Under the pieces are notes generated by a model. It had not been told where the DNA came from, searched no databases, and saw nothing but the letters and a program-made list of their open reading frames with translations. Source: Diplosphaera chodatii (Eukaryota; Chlorophyta; Trebouxiophyceae; Prasiolales; Stichococcaceae). Taken from it: a stretch of 64,000 bases of DNA. This document shows, in pieces, positions 11,510 to 23,755 of the stretch (its first letter is position 1; the number at the start of each line of letters is the position of its first letter). Location of the stretch: the NCBI GenBank assembly GCA_032358165.1, contig JAALGY010000017.1, positions 2,542,001 through 2,606,000 on the forward strand. The letters are read 5' to 3'. A program made the position numbers and the translations under genes.

Positions 11510-14500
11510 ATGCCAGCGCACGTTCCGGACGGCATGGCGGGTGGCAGCACAAATGAGAGTGCAGATGGGCAGGACGCACGCCGGGCCCGCAAGCGGGCGC
11601 GATGGGACTCCGCTCCGGATGCAGCGCAGCCAAATGGCTCCAGCACAGCACCGCCAGCAGCCGCGCAGCCGCCTGCAGCCGCGGCGGGCGCAGCAGCAGG
11701 TGGCGCAGCGGGAGCGCTCGAGAGGGCTCGGCAGCTCAAGGCTCCCGGCAACCTTGGCGACATCCAAGCCAAGCTGAAGGCGTTGAGAGTGAGCTGAACT
11801 GCATCTGTCGGATCGCAGCGGTTCACACTGGCTGTGGGCCATGCTTGGCCCGCACATGTGCGCATGTGTGTGAGGCAATCCATGCATGGTTGGCGCAGTG
11901 CAGAACCTGCACCTCAAGTTCAGCTTGCTAGTCCACAGCTTGCATTCAGTAGTGCTTCATGCACACCCGATGACGCTGGCTCAGTGATGGCATCCTCAGC
12001 ACGCATTCATGTACACAATCCGGCATTATGCAGGCAGCGAAGGCAGCAAAAGCAGCAGCCAGTGGCGCGGCGCCAGCAGCAGCAGCCCCAGCAGGGCAGG
12101 CCCCAGCAGCAGCGCAGCCAGCAGCAAGCGCGGCGGCAGCGGCAATGCCGCCGCCGCCCCCGCGGTCGGCAGCGCAGCGCCCGGTCGCACAGAAGCCACG
12201 GCTGCTGCGTCTGGATGACCAGGGCCGCGAGATCGACGAGTTCGGCAACGTCGTCGTGCAGCCTGAGATAAAGCCCACGTCATCACTGAAGGTGCGTACT
12301 CCCTACTTCATACATCAACAGGACACTCGATCCCTTGGTAGAGCTTGCGGGAACTGACCGTGCCTCCCGATGCTGCTGCATATTGGCAGCGAGTCTGCAC
12401 ATGAGCAACAACATATCAGCATATGTGCACGGTGTGCAGGTTAATCAGCGGAAACCCGGGTCAGCACCAGCTCCAGAGCCGCCAAAGGTTGATGCCGCCA
12501 GGTGAGGGTGGACAACTTGGTGGCATACTAGCACCAAGCCCGAGCATGCTGGCAGCAAGAATTGGCGTCACCTATGCAACCCAAACACCTCACTGAGGCC
12601 TCTGCGGAGCGCGCATCGTCAAAGGCTGACTTCAAGGTCTGGCATCTACAGCTTTGAAGACCCAGAGCTGTACATGCGGCGGAGCGAGCGGCGCAAGCGC
12701 GGCAGCTTCGACTTCGTGAAGGAGGGGAAGCTGCAGAAGCAGGCGCAAATCGGGCGGCTGTGGGTGCGCTTGACACTTTGCACACTCAAGGAGGACACCA
12801 TCATGATAGCTGTGTACGTCGTCAGCTAATTTGGGACACGCTCCCGCACCATGCACGCTCCCGCACCATGCACATCTGATGTGCATGTTCAGACCTGTGG
12901 CTACCAGTCCAGTGCTTATGTGCCATTGTCATGTCTGCCATGCAGGCAGAGTATGGCGACGACGCCGTGAAGCAACTCAGGCAGCGAGAAGCAGAGGAGC
13001 GGCGAGCCGCACGCGCCGCCCGCGAGCAGGGCGAGATCGACGTCAACCAGATCCCGCTGGGCGAGAAGGTGCACAGGCAGAAACAACATGCCCAGCCTCG
13101 ATGCATCAATATGAAGACCAGCATGTCGACTGGTTGGTGGTGGTGCCGCCGCGCTTATATCTGACACATGTGATATTTATCACAGCCCAAGGATGCGGAG
13201 ACGTCAAAGCCACAGCTGGAGCCGGTCCCAGACATCGAGTGGTGGGACGTGCGCATCTGCGTCGACGGCGCCAGCTACGACGCCATGGCAGCCGCCGCCG
13301 GCGAGGACGACTTCCTGCTGCGCGAGAAGATCACCAACCTGGTGAGCCCAATGTTGGCACAGTGATGTATGTTGATCACATGCGCCCATGTCCTTATGTG
13401 AACCCAGTCACGCATGTAGCATGCCCATGCTCTGATGGCTGCTCTCGCATTGCGATGGCAGGTCCAGCACCCCGTGCCCATAGAGCCGCCTGCAGAGGCG
13501 CCGGCGCCCGCGCCACGGCCGCTGATGCTGACTAAGAAGGTGAGAGTTGCTGGCGTGACGATCACATCGACTTCCGCACGCAAATGTCAGAGCCTACCTT
13601 TCTGGTGCCAGCCTTGTCACTCGCTGTCTCCTGCTCTTTGCTGCAGGAGATGCGGAAGCTGCGGAAGCAGCGGCGGGAGGAGCGGGAGAAGGAGAAGCAG
13701 GACCTCATACGGCAGGGCCTCCTGGAGCCGCCGCCGCCCAAGGTGCGCCGCCCGCCGCGCCTGCAGGCGCTCAGCCCTCAACTTTGTCTGGCCGGCTGAT
13801 GTCTCTGTAGTCTGTAGGCTGGGCTGCGCACGGTAGTACTCCAGGGGCGTGCACGGCGTGTTAGCACCCTGCACGGGGCGAGCCTACCTGCGTCCAGCGG
13901 GCGGGGCGTCTCTCCGCGAACTGGAAGCGTAAGTTGACCTGGAGTATGCGCTTCCCTCCACCTTGATACTGTCGCCGTCAACAGGTGAAGATCAGTAATC
14001 TGATGAGGGTCTTGGGCGAGGAGGCGACGATGGACCCCACCGCCATCGAGCAGCAAGTGCGGCAGCAGATGGAGGAGCGGTCGCAGGTGTGTCCGTCCCG
14101 CTGCTGCACCGTGTTGCATCGCAGTCTGTTTTGTCACTCGACACACGACATGCAGTCTGCATGCATCTTCCCACTGCGCCACCCCTACCGTCGCAGCCGA
14201 GCGTGGCCCCCAGCCGCACAAATATCTGCTGCATAGCGTTCTGCTGCAGCCAGCTGTAGTCGAAGCATCCAAATGCTGACGCTTCAGCTGTGCTGGCGCT
14301 GGTAGGCGCACGACGACAGGAACGAGGCGCGGAAGCTGACGCCGTCAGAGCGGCGCGAGAAGAAGCTCACAAAGCTCATCGGCGAGGCCGCGCCCGACAC
14401 CCTGGTCGCCGTGTACAGGGTGCGACCTGATGCTGCATGCTGCCTTGCTTGCATATGGTGTTGCCCCACGTGACTTCACACGTCCAGCACAACACTGGGT

Positions 14501-15252
14501 TCAAGTGCGCATCGCAAAGCCTGTACTATATGCATCAAGTCGTGGCGCTACCACTGCACAGGTGGAGAGCCTCGCGAAGCCGCAGCTGCGGTACAAGGTG
14601 GACGTGAATGCGGTGGAGAACCACCTCACGGGCGCCGCCATCATCACCGACAACTTCTGCATCGTGGTCGTGGAGGGCGGTGGGTGGCTTTGCATCACAT
14701 GTTATGCATCCCAGGACAGTACAGTGCGGCGGTGTCGGCAGCGTCCGTGCTGCTGCACGGGCGGAGGACTGCAATGATGGCGCACCAGCATGGGCGGGAC
14801 ATGGGGCGTGCTGCTTGCGCAGGCGCCAAGGGGCAGAAGCGGTACAGCAAGCTCATGCTGCGGCGCATACAGTGGGGGGCGGAGGAGGAGGAGGAGGAAA
14901 CTCGCAGCGCCACCGCCTCCCGCAAGGTCAGAGTCTAGGGCTTTGCCTGTTGTCCGCCTAGTGTGGCGTCTTCCAATACCATCCTCTGCGCAGCAGCATC
15001 ACAGACCGCTCAACGACCGTGGGTGTGGTGCGAGCGTGCTGTGATAGTGCGTTGGGTACTGACGCCGGTGGTTGACTGCAGGGCCCCAACGCCTGCTCGC
15101 TGGTGTGGGAGGGCTCCGTCGCGAAGCCGGCCTTCCAGCGCTTCAGCGTGGAGATGTGCCGCACGGCGGACGCCGCCAAGTCGCTGCTGACGGGGCGCGG
15201 CGTCGGGCACTACTGGGACGTGGCCGCTCTGGCCATCCCCGGCGAGGAGTAG
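11510..15252 (+). CDS. PRP3: U4/U6 snRNP splicing factor PRP3
   Basis: Core component of the U4/U6 and U4/U6.U5 snRNPs, needed for spliceosome assembly in the nucleus. Start is ATG 11510, or the in-frame ATG 11534 (MAGGSTNESADGQ). Exons read by eye: 11510-11788, about 12031-12291, 12440-12501, about 12651-12769, about 12945-13068, about 13188-13342, about 13463-13541, about 13647-13740, about 13985-14089, about 14308-14420, about 14562-14680, about 14821-14935 and 15082-15252 (TAG 15250-15252). The N-terminus is Ala/Gln-rich. The PRP3 domain contains LYMRRSERRKRGSFDFV, then PDIEWWDVRI, then LTKKEMRKLRKQRR across a splice, then VKISNLMRVLGEEA with DPTAIEQQVRQQMEER, then SERREKKLTKLIGE. The C-terminal DUF1115 domain carries NACSLVWEGSVAKPAFQRF and ends near GVGHYWDVA. 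All are signature PRP3 blocks. The protein is somewhat shorter than human PRPF3, mainly at the N-terminus. Confidence 0.93.
12837..12870. repeat. 17-bp exact tandem duplication in a PRP3 intron
   Basis: The unit CACGCTCCCGCACCATG occurs twice in direct succession (12837-12853 and 12854-12870) inside an intron of PRP3. It looks like a recent slippage or duplication event with no obvious function. Confidence 0.9.
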
Positions 15253-15601
15253 CATGCATGATCATCTGCGTCTGCATCGGACTCGGGGATGTGGCAGGGT
15301 GTCTGCAGCAGTTGTTGCAGCACCGCACAGCTGCTGATCTATCCGCTTCGGTTACAGTGACCTGTTCAGTCTGCCCTCCCAATGCTTCGACGTATGCGTC
15401 GCTGCAGGCCAACCCTGCTCTGCCCAAAACCCCACCGCCATTTGGCCACCGTGACTTCATCCTGCTTCCGCCAGCTTCACGTGCTGACTGAGCCCTATGT
15501 CGATTGCGCAATGTTGACCAGCGGGCCTGTGAGGGGCACAGTTGTACATTCTTGTTGGCGGCGGTGGCCCATAGAATGTAGCGGGGTCGTCAGCATTGAC
15601 C
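15253..15601. other. intergenic: PRP3 3' flank / ankyrin-RING promoter
   Basis: About 350 bp between the PRP3 stop and the ATG of the next gene on the same strand. I see no TGTAA signal, TATA box or repeat. The sequence is GC-rich throughout. Confidence 0.5.
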
Positions 15602-18600
15602 ATGGGCGGCGCCATATCGTCGACGAAGGCGTGCTTCACGGGCGGCGGTGGCCTGGCGAGTGCCGTGGTGGATGGCGACGACGGCTTTGTCAAATCGGCA
15701 AGTATCTGCACATTTTGCGAGCGGGTGCTGTGTCGACATAATAGCATAGATAGCTTGATCGATCGCTGGGATGCTGCCGAGCGGCGCAGACTTCGGGCAC
15801 CATTGTACCTGACGTCACACCACACAGTCACTGCCAGCCTCTGATTGCGTCTGACAGCGGCGACGCATGTTGCAAGCTTAGCAACACCCCTTTAAAGCTC
15901 TCAGCCTTGCACAGAGCAACAACACCTTGCGCGTTGCGCCCTTTACGTTGGGGCTTTTTGCACAGCTGGTGTCCAGCTGACAGGCAGCTGAGCCGTGGAC
16001 CGTTGCGGCGTCGGCCTGTCTGCGATGCGACAGCTGACAGCAAGCATGCAGCTGCTGTGCATGTGCTAGTGGCACAGCTCCTGCGCAAACAGCACCTAGA
16101 CGGTGCCAGTGACACCGCCGGTGCGGTGCAGCGGCAGAGGTTGCAGCATGCATGGCCTAATAGGTCGTCGCCAAAGCTGTTTGTGCTGCCTGCAACAGGC
16201 GCCAGGTCTATGCTGGAGAGAGGGGGTCCGCCTCATGGCTGGAACTTACAGCTGGGGTGGATGGCAGGCACTGCCCCGTGTTCTGCAGCGGTAGGGCTGA
16301 GCCCCTGACTGTACCTGCACGCAGGCCCTCACCAACAACCCGAAGCTGGCAGCGGCGACTCTGAGCGTGCGGGACGGCTTCACCGCGGTGCACCTGGCAG
16401 CAAGTGAGTGCGCTGCCTCATGTTGCTCAGGCATGCCGCGCCTCATGTGCGGCACCGCCACACCATCCTTCAGTCGGCAGCCCCTCGGGGCCTGATCAGC
16501 CACCGGGAGGTCAGTCAGCCCGCAGCTGTGACACAAGCTGCACACAGCTACACTGGCCAACTGCAGCACAACCACCTTGTGTAGGCGAGGGGCGTCTGGA
16601 TTACCTCAAGCTGCTGGTGGAGACCTTCGAGTCCTCGCGGCGGAATCGCGGCAAAAGCTGCAAAACCAAGCATGTGGCCCGCATGCTCAATCGCCGCAAC
16701 ATGCACGGCCAGACCGCGCTCATGCTGGCCTGCAAGTTCGGGTGAGGCCAGCAGTAATGACGGCCGGCAAGTGGTGTTCAACACCTCAACTATGCGTCCT
16801 GGTTGCGATGAACGGCACATCGTTGTCATACGAGAGGCAGGCATCTTGGTGAATGGGTCACCCTCTCGGCATGGTCAAACTTCTGACATACATTAAGTGT
16901 ACAAATTGGAAGGGTCACCAGAAATCGAGTTCTCTTGTGTGTGCAGGCATGCAGACATAGTCAGCTGGCTGCTGCAGCAGGGTGCCAACCCTATGCTGTT
17001 TGACAGCATCCACTCCCGCGTGTGCCTGCACTATGCAGCGCTGTATGGCCAGGTAATCCTTTGCGTCGCCATGTATCAACCGTCCATCCAGTGGTCAGGC
17101 TAAGAAGCAACCTGCATCTGTAGTTGCTCGCATCTAGCAAGATGCCTGTAGCCCACTTCGACGCTTTTGACATGTGCACCCACAGCCTGATTGCATCAAG
17201 GCGCTGTTTGCGGACGACGCCTTTGTCAACATGTCGGCGGGCCCCGCGCTGCTGATCAACGCCCATGTGCTGGACAGCCAGGGCTTCCACAAGTGAGCCG
17301 TGCACACATTGCAGCATGATGTGCAGACGCACACAGCAGCGTGTATAGCTGAGGATGCCTGACAAGCATGCCATGTAGTAGGCATGCTGCCTGTAAGGTG
17401 ACCACTCACACGGCATTCGCTGCAGGTACATTGACGTGCGGGCGGCAATGGGCTTTGCTGCAATACACATGGCGTCATCGCAGGGTGAGAGCACTTTACC
17501 TTGCTACCGCTGCCAGTTTTCAGCGCCTCAAGGACAGTGTGCACGGCAATCATCGTGGCTGCTTGGTGCTGAGTGATGTGCTGCTTGGTTGCAGGGCACT
17601 GGCAAGCGGTGGTTGCGCTGCTGCGCTACGGCGCCAGCCTCACCGTCAGGTGCGCACTGCAATGGGCCATGCACTTGCTGGGTGGTGGTATCACCAGCTT
17701 GCTTGGCACAGGGAGTGCTCGTCAAACACTCCTCAACAGCCATCATAACATGCAAAAGTCTCGCAAGAATCAAACCCCGCAGAAGTGGCCTGAGCGCAGC
17801 AGCCGTCTCGATCCGTCAGACAACAGCTGCTGATGCACGGCAGTTCAACTGCAGGTGCTACGGCGTCCTCAGGGCGGACTTCGCGGTGCCGGCGCGGTGG
17901 AAGCCCAACTCGACGCCGCTGCACATCGCCGCTGCGCGCGGCTCCACCACCATGGTCAAGCACATGCTGCACGCATACGTGAGTCTGTCAACAGCCTATC
18001 AGTCATGCCGGGGTCAGTCACACAGCAGGAGGTCCGCACAGCGCCAAGCAGGGCAGCACAGCTGGCGGCAGGTATGTGCAGATGTGCGGAGGGCTGCGCG
18101 GCAGGCAGCCAACGTCAGTCCAGTGCGTCAGCCCAACCCCAACCAGGCAGCACCCCACACTCGGCGATGCCAAGCGCATCCGACCCTGCCGGCGTGTGAC
18201 GTCTGCAGGCGGAGCAGGTGGCGCGGGAGCCGGCGACGCCGGACATCCGGCTGATGCGGGACTTTGCGGACATGCGGCCGGTGGACATCGCGCGCGCGTA
18301 CGGCTACCAGCGCATCGCGGCGCTGCTGGACCCCTGGCGCCCCGTGGAGCTACTCGCCTACATCACCTCAGGTGCTGCACCCAGCCGGCCGCTGCCGTGG
18401 TTGCATGCACACAGGTTCTCGGCCTTTGGCTCCTGTCGTGTGGCAGACTGCATGGAAGCGGCGACCAGAAAGCTGCTCCGAGCCGACGCTGTGGCCGATG
18501 CAGCTGCTGGGATGGCTGATGTTCAGTAGCTGACCGCTGACCGCTGCCACAGGTGGGCACATGCGGCTGGGGCCGCCGGCGCTGGCCGCCCTGGCGGCGC

Positions 18601-21600
18601 GCGCGCTGCGGGGCCGCCTGCTCAGCGAGCTCGCCGCCATCGAGCCCAGGTGCTGCAGCCCCTCCTTTAGCCTTACCCCCACGGCTCGCCCTATATGACA
18701 CCAATCCCCGCAGATCTACTCCTGCTGCCATAGCTGGGGTGGCCATGTGTCAGATGTCTGCTCAAATTGCCACACCTCCAGCGGCCTGAGCTGCGTCGTG
18801 CCGGTCCTGCAGCCTTGCGGAGGCGAAGGCCAAGGCGTCTCGCGAGTCCAGCACGCAGGCGGGCAACTTCGGCGCCAAGGGCGCGCCCCCGCCGTCGGCC
18901 GCCGGCCAGCAGGCGGGCGCGGACGCGGCCTCGGCTGCCGGCGGCCCCAGCGGCGGCACCAGCTGCTTCGTGGACGACTTTGGCTGCGCGCCAGGCTGCA
19001 GCCACGCCCACTGTGGCCGCCGCACGCAGCCCGAGCAACAGGAACAGCAGCACCAGGAACAGCAGCAGCAGCAGCAGCAGGAGCAGCCACAGCAGCAGCT
19101 GCTGCAGCAGCAGCAGGACTCTGGCACTGGCGCAAGTCAGCCTGCAACGTCAGTGGCCGAGACAGTGCCCGAGCCTGTGGCTGATGCAGTGCCCGAGCCT
19201 GCCGACCAGGCGGCATCAGCGCCGCCAGGGTTTGTGCGGATCGTGGGGCTGCCGCCAGGCCCTGCTTCCTCCCCACCCCCCAGCCGCCGCGGCATGCTGC
19301 GCGGCCTCCTGTCTCGCGGCGGGCGCGGCGGCCGCCGCTGCGGGCCCGCCATCGAGGCTGTGGTCGTGCGGGTGGCTGCGCCAGCGGCTGCAGGCCAGGC
19401 GCAGCAGCAGCCACAGCAGCACGCAGCTGCCGAGCCAGTGCCCACCCAGCAGCTCCTGCAGCAGCAGCCGTCGGTGCCGCTCATGCCTGCGCCCTCCGCC
19501 ACAGCGCCAGGGTCTGCAGCGGACCCCTTCAGCGCGAGCGGCGTGACGGCGGACTTTCCGCAGCGAGCCAGCCTGGCTGGCGCAGCTGTCGGAGGTCCAC
19601 CGCTTTCTGCACAGACGCCCGCTGTTACCGGCTCTCCGCCGGGGGAGTCGGCACGGCCCCCTCCATTGGGTCCCGCCACGGCAGCGCTGCAGTGGCCAGG
19701 CGATGGCCCACCTGCGTCCGCCGCGAGCGGCTTCACCCAGCGGCAGCTGTCGGCGTTTGCCAGCGCGGCGTTCAGCCCCTTCCAGGACGACCGCGGCGAC
19801 GCCAGCGTGGAAGGCGGAAGCATGCACGGCCGGCCTGACAGCTTCCAGCCCCTGCGCCAGGACTCCATGATCAGCATGTCCATCCGGCCGCTGCTCAGTC
19901 GGGACCTGGGGGACTCTACCGCCGCTGTCACTGATGACGGCCAGGGACATGCCGGTGGTGACAGCGCTGCCCGCGCCAGTGCAGCCAGCAGGCAGTCGCG
20001 CGACGCCAGTGCAGGGCAGCCCCACCCAGCTGGTGCAGTGCCGCTGGCCCGGTCGCACACGATCAGTACTGCTTTGCTGCAACGCCGCAGCGTTGCTGAA
20101 CGGCCACAGTCCGCCGCCTCTGCCGCGCCGCCGCCCTCGGCAGGCTACCGGCGTACGCCGTCGTCCAGCAGGCTGGAGCGCGGCCAGTCGCTGGGCGCTG
20201 CCCTGGGCTCGCCTCCGCAGGTATAAAAGCCACCTGTCAACGCCAAGCTGTCCCCTCTGTATTTGACCTCAAGTGCAACATCATCCATGGTCATCTGTGT
20301 CATTGAAGAGCGTGTGCCTGTTGCGAGCTGTTTCAGATGCATGCAGCAGCTGAAAGATAGGAGCTGCCGTGTGTCCAGTGCTCATGCTGAGCAAAGTCCT
20401 TTGTGCTGCAGGCACGGAGGGCGTCCTTCCTGCGGGACGCCATGGCGGCGTTGGCGACCCGCACCGCATCCGGCATGATCCGCCGCAACAACAGCGAGAT
20501 GGTGGGCGCTCGGCACTGTGCCTTTGCCTCTCACCAGCATCTCTGCACTGCGTGTCATGTGGTCAACACACAGGGTGTGCAAACATGCTGCCACACCTGC
20601 TGCAATCTCCGCCGGCGCTGTGCAGGTGCTGGATGCCCGGCTGGGCGACGTCTACACCGGTGGAGACGGCGGCCCGTCACCCGCATCCGGTGCAGTTAAC
20701 GCTACAGTTGTGCCACCTGGGGCGGAGCCAGAGGCCAGCAGCCGCGACCAGCGCGTCAGCTTCGACAGCGACGCCGCCGTGCAGGTACAAGCCTGGTCCG
20801 CGATCACGCAGTATGCATATCTGGCTGCTGTGGACTGGTTTGCTGTTGGGCCGGTGTGAGGGCGCGGCCAAGCTGTGTTAGGGCAAGTCTGCGGCACCTG
20901 CCCTGCTCAGCAAGACTTGCGCAACCTTCCATGCTTGGTGGCGCAACAGTGTGCTGGGGAGTTGTTATCTAGTGCTGAGGTTGGGTCCTCCGGTGCGGCA
21001 GGCGGTGCTGGCGGGGGAGGGCAGCGAGGGGGGCGATGTGGTGGTGGCAGAGCTCAACACGTGCCGCTCCTCGGTGCAGTTCCTGGTCCGCCGCGCCTCC
21101 ACTGGGCTCGCCAGGTCCGCCTCTGATGTACAGTGGCTGCGCTGTATGAGGGCTACCATGTGCTGGCGCAAGTATGGCATCGGTGCTGCCGCAGGCATCG
21201 CCACTGCAGTGCAGTCAGCAATGGCAGCAAGCTGCTGACTGTTGAGCAGCGGTGGGCTGGCTACAGCACCGGGTGGTTGACAATCCATGATAGTTTACTG
21301 TAGATGTGCATGGGCTATCAGGCGTGGCTGGTATCTCTTGACGTCAATGCATTACACTTCTGCAGGGCGCCGTCTGCGGCCAGCGTGGCCGGCGAGGAGT
21401 GTGACATCTGTTTTGATGGGCCGCTGGAGGTCGCTATTCGTGGCTGCAGCCACCAGTTTTGTGCGCCCTGTCTGCGCGGGGTGAGTTGCTTGCACGTCCA
21501 GACGTGCCCTGCTGCTACCAAAATGCGGTACGCTGCCGACCGGCTGACCCTCATACCAACGGCTGCTGCCCTGCCGCTGCAGGTCTGCGAGGCCACCCCG

Positions 21601-21771
21601 GACAAGACGCCCCGGTGCCCCTTCTGCCGGCGTGTGGTGGATGGGGTCGTGCCAGCGCCAGCCAAGCCGGCGCTGCTCAGTGGTGGCCCCGGCACCCCGG
21701 TGTCGAACAGGGCGCCGCTGCTTTCAGGCCTGGACGACATCTGCAACGCCGCCATAGCAGCGCAGTCCTAG
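15602..21771 (+). CDS. ankyrin-repeat RING-finger E3 ubiquitin ligase (XBAT-like), possibly N-myristoylated
   Basis: Predicted E3 ubiquitin ligase with N-terminal ankyrin repeats for target binding and a C-terminal RING for E2 binding, as in plant XBAT proteins. Start ATG 15602 gives MGGAISSTKACF, a good N-myristoylation signal (Gly2, Ser6). About six ankyrin repeats follow: DGFTAVHLAAS (about 16375), HGQTALMLACKFG joined across an intron to HADIVSWLLQQGANP (about 16700-17000), SRVCLHYAALYGQ (about 17020), GFAAIHMASSQGHWQAVVALL (about 17450-17630), STPLHIAAARGSTTMVKHML (about 17910-17970) and DMRPVDIARAYGYQRIAALL (about 18260-18330). A very long exon (about 18816-20222) encodes a Gln/Ala/Pro-rich linker including CFVDDFGCAPGCSHAHC. 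The RING starts in the exon at 21366 with ECDICFDGPL and CSHQFCAPCLR, and ends in the next exon with CPFCRR (C3HC4). The stop is at 21769-21771. The domain calls are firm; the target is unknown. Confidence 0.92.
19021..19122 (+). repeat. CAG-rich tract encoding poly-Gln in the ankyrin-RING linker
   Basis: Imperfect CAG/CAA-type repeats with scattered GAG codons encode a Gln/Glu-rich stretch just after the Cys/His cluster of the long linker exon. Similar Gln runs occur in several genes of this window, so it reflects a genome-wide habit more than a special feature. Confidence 0.85.
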
Positions 21772-22690
21772 GCAGCCGCAATCAGTCACCATTTCCTCGC
21801 GATCACCAACATGCCTACAGGGATGCAGCTGCTCCCAGACGCATTCTCTGCCGCTGCAGCACAGCCCAGGGCAGTGTGTAACATGCTGGCTCAGCTGCGA
21901 TGTAACACAGCTTGCAGCCAGTCCCCGAGTACCATTGTTCAATAACATATCAAACCAGTAAGCAGGGCAACAGCTGCCTTGAGCTGATGGGGTTGTTGCG
22001 CAGCTGCAAGCAATACACGCTCTGCAGCTGATGCACTAGTGCAGCGTCGCCTTCTGTGGGCCTAGCTAAGTAGGGTAAGTAGTTCAGTAGTCTATGCCTT
22101 GTGAGCAATGTTGTGTTCCGGCAAGTGGTATGCCGAATGCCAAGTGTCATACATACCCAGGGCAGTGATGGTTTGCTGCGATTGTGGCTGTCTGCAGAGC
22201 GCTGTCTACAAGGATTTGTGTTGCTGTGCAGTGTTTGTTGATGACCGGATGCTGGTGTGCTTGTGCCTGGGTCTCTTTTCACAGTTGTCGACCTCATTCT
22301 TTTGTGCAGTTGTAAGCACAGTCGTGATTGTCCCGTTCACAAGAAACTTTCAAGCGAATGCCGCCCAGTGCCAGACAGCAACCACTCTACCTACTCTAGA
22401 GAGCAATGCGTGCGCGCTTCCTACTACTCATGCATCGTGCTACACTAACTGGTAAGCTGGTCATTGATCAAACAGAGTTGAAAGTGTATGCTAAAGGCAG
22501 ACCATCAGCCTTCGCATGGTACGAGCATGCCATCTCGCAACCTCCTCCCAGGCTGCTCGGGGTTGACAGTGAAGCCCGCCACCTGCACATGTCACACCAT
22601 GTGCTTGGGCTCCATTTGCTGCACGCATCGTACGGCTTACGTGGGGGTACAGCATGGCAGCGACAGCCACTTCTGCCAGCCTCTGATGCA
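21772..22690. other. convergent intergenic region with two TGTAA signals
   Basis: 3' flanks of two convergent genes. On the plus strand TGTAA occurs at 21877-21881 and again at 21901-21905, 106 and 130 nt after the ankyrin-RING stop. Either is a plausible chlorophyte poly(A) signal. The rest, up to the stop of the ubiquitin-like gene, has no domain-like reading frame and is more AT-rich between about 21930 and 22480. Confidence 0.6.
21877..21905 (+). terminator. paired TGTAA poly(A) signals, ankyrin-RING gene
   Basis: TGTAA at 21877-21881 and at 21901-21905, a little over 100 nt after the stop of the ankyrin-RING gene. Confidence 0.6.
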
Positions 22691-23372
22691 TCAGGTCCCA
22701 GTCAGCATCCCGGTCAGGCGCATTGGCGTCAAGCACCATGGGCACCGCTGGCCGCGCACCTGCACGATCCAGGGCTCGCACACGCCGTAGTCCCGCAGCG
22801 TCTGCTCGTCCCGGCACCGCTCCCCCATGAAAACCAGCTCCTGGTCCCCGGGCTGCAGGCTGTACTTCCCGCTGGCCGCCCCCGCCGCCGCCACCTGCGC
22901 GGGTGCAGGGGCCACCTCTGCATGGTTCTGCAGGCACGCCAGATGCGCCAGTCCGTTTAATTGGATCGTAAGCACCGCAATTTGCGGACTCACGGAGCTC
23001 TGCTGGGTGCACATCGTTCATTGCCGCTGGCATGCCAGCATCAGTATAGCTTGGCTTGCCAACTCATCCTCTAAACCTCTCATTGTGTGGCGTCGTGGGG
23101 CTCAGGACAGTACTTTCTGTGCAAACGGATATGATGGAGATGATGACCAAGCCAACCTGCTGTTTGATCGTCAGCACGGTGGTGCCCAGCTCGCAATCCA
23201 GCATCTCAAAGTGCGTCGCTGCGGGACCCTTAGATCCCGTGCGCACTTGCACAAGGATCTGCACCTGCAGCAATGCTGTGACATAACATGATCCAACAGG
23301 TGACGTACTTCACTTGCAGGTTCTGCACTTCAGTGAAAGCTTGTGCTATCACTGAAATGTGATGCTTACCAT
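22691..23372 (-). CDS. small ubiquitin-like-domain protein, about 115 residues
   Basis: Three-exon model, all phase 0: Met-only exon ending at 23370 (ATG 23370-23372 followed directly by GTAAGC), exon 23157-23264, and exon 22691-22927 (TGA 22691-22693). Exon 2 gives VQILVQVRTGSKGPA and ends with TTVLTIKQQ, the first strands and helix start of a ubiquitin fold. Exon 3 starts with an Ala/Pro-rich insert and continues with PGDQELVFMGERCRDEQTL, RDYGV and WIVQVR, matching the second half of ubiquitin (Q-L-x-F-x-G, L-x-D-Y-x-V). The C-terminus does not end in Gly-Gly, so conjugation like ubiquitin is unlikely; it may act as a binding module. The helix region is enlarged by the Ala-rich insert. I cannot place it in a named subfamily. 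The ubiquitin-like call is fairly sure; the one-codon first exon is inference from splice sites. Confidence 0.75.
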
Positions 23373-23755
23373 GATTGGCTCACATCAGGTTTGCCTGCAG
23401 TTTGCTGTCAATGATAGCAATGGGGTCATACACAGCTGGAATCAGTCGTCTGTGTGAGGGACAGGTTGCATGAGAGTGGCGCCGTGGTGTGCGCCTAGCT
23501 ATGACCTCTGGCATTCCTGATCGTTCTCGGGCTGGGCCCACCATGTGGGCCCTGCCTTCGGGGTGGCTGCATGCAACGCTGCGCTAGATCAGATTGGCAG
23601 TCGCGCAATCTGTGTTGGTCTACACTGTCATTTATCGTGCAACGTGCATGCAGTGGCAGTGACTGTGTCTGAGCAGCTTTTCTTGTCATAAGTGGCTCGA
23701 GAGGCTTGCGCGCTACTGCAAACACCACACAGGAGATTTTGCACGGACCGCACGC
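23373..23755. promoter_or_regulatory. divergent promoter region UBL/DUF1997
   Basis: 383 bp between two start codons on opposite strands. I see no clear TATA box. The sequence is moderately AT-rich around 23340-23450, where the 5' end of the ubiquitin-like transcript should lie. Confidence 0.5.

Noticed and set aside
19137..20060. 307-codon minus-strand open frame.
   Set aside because: Antisense to the long linker exon of the ankyrin-RING gene; no domain pattern.
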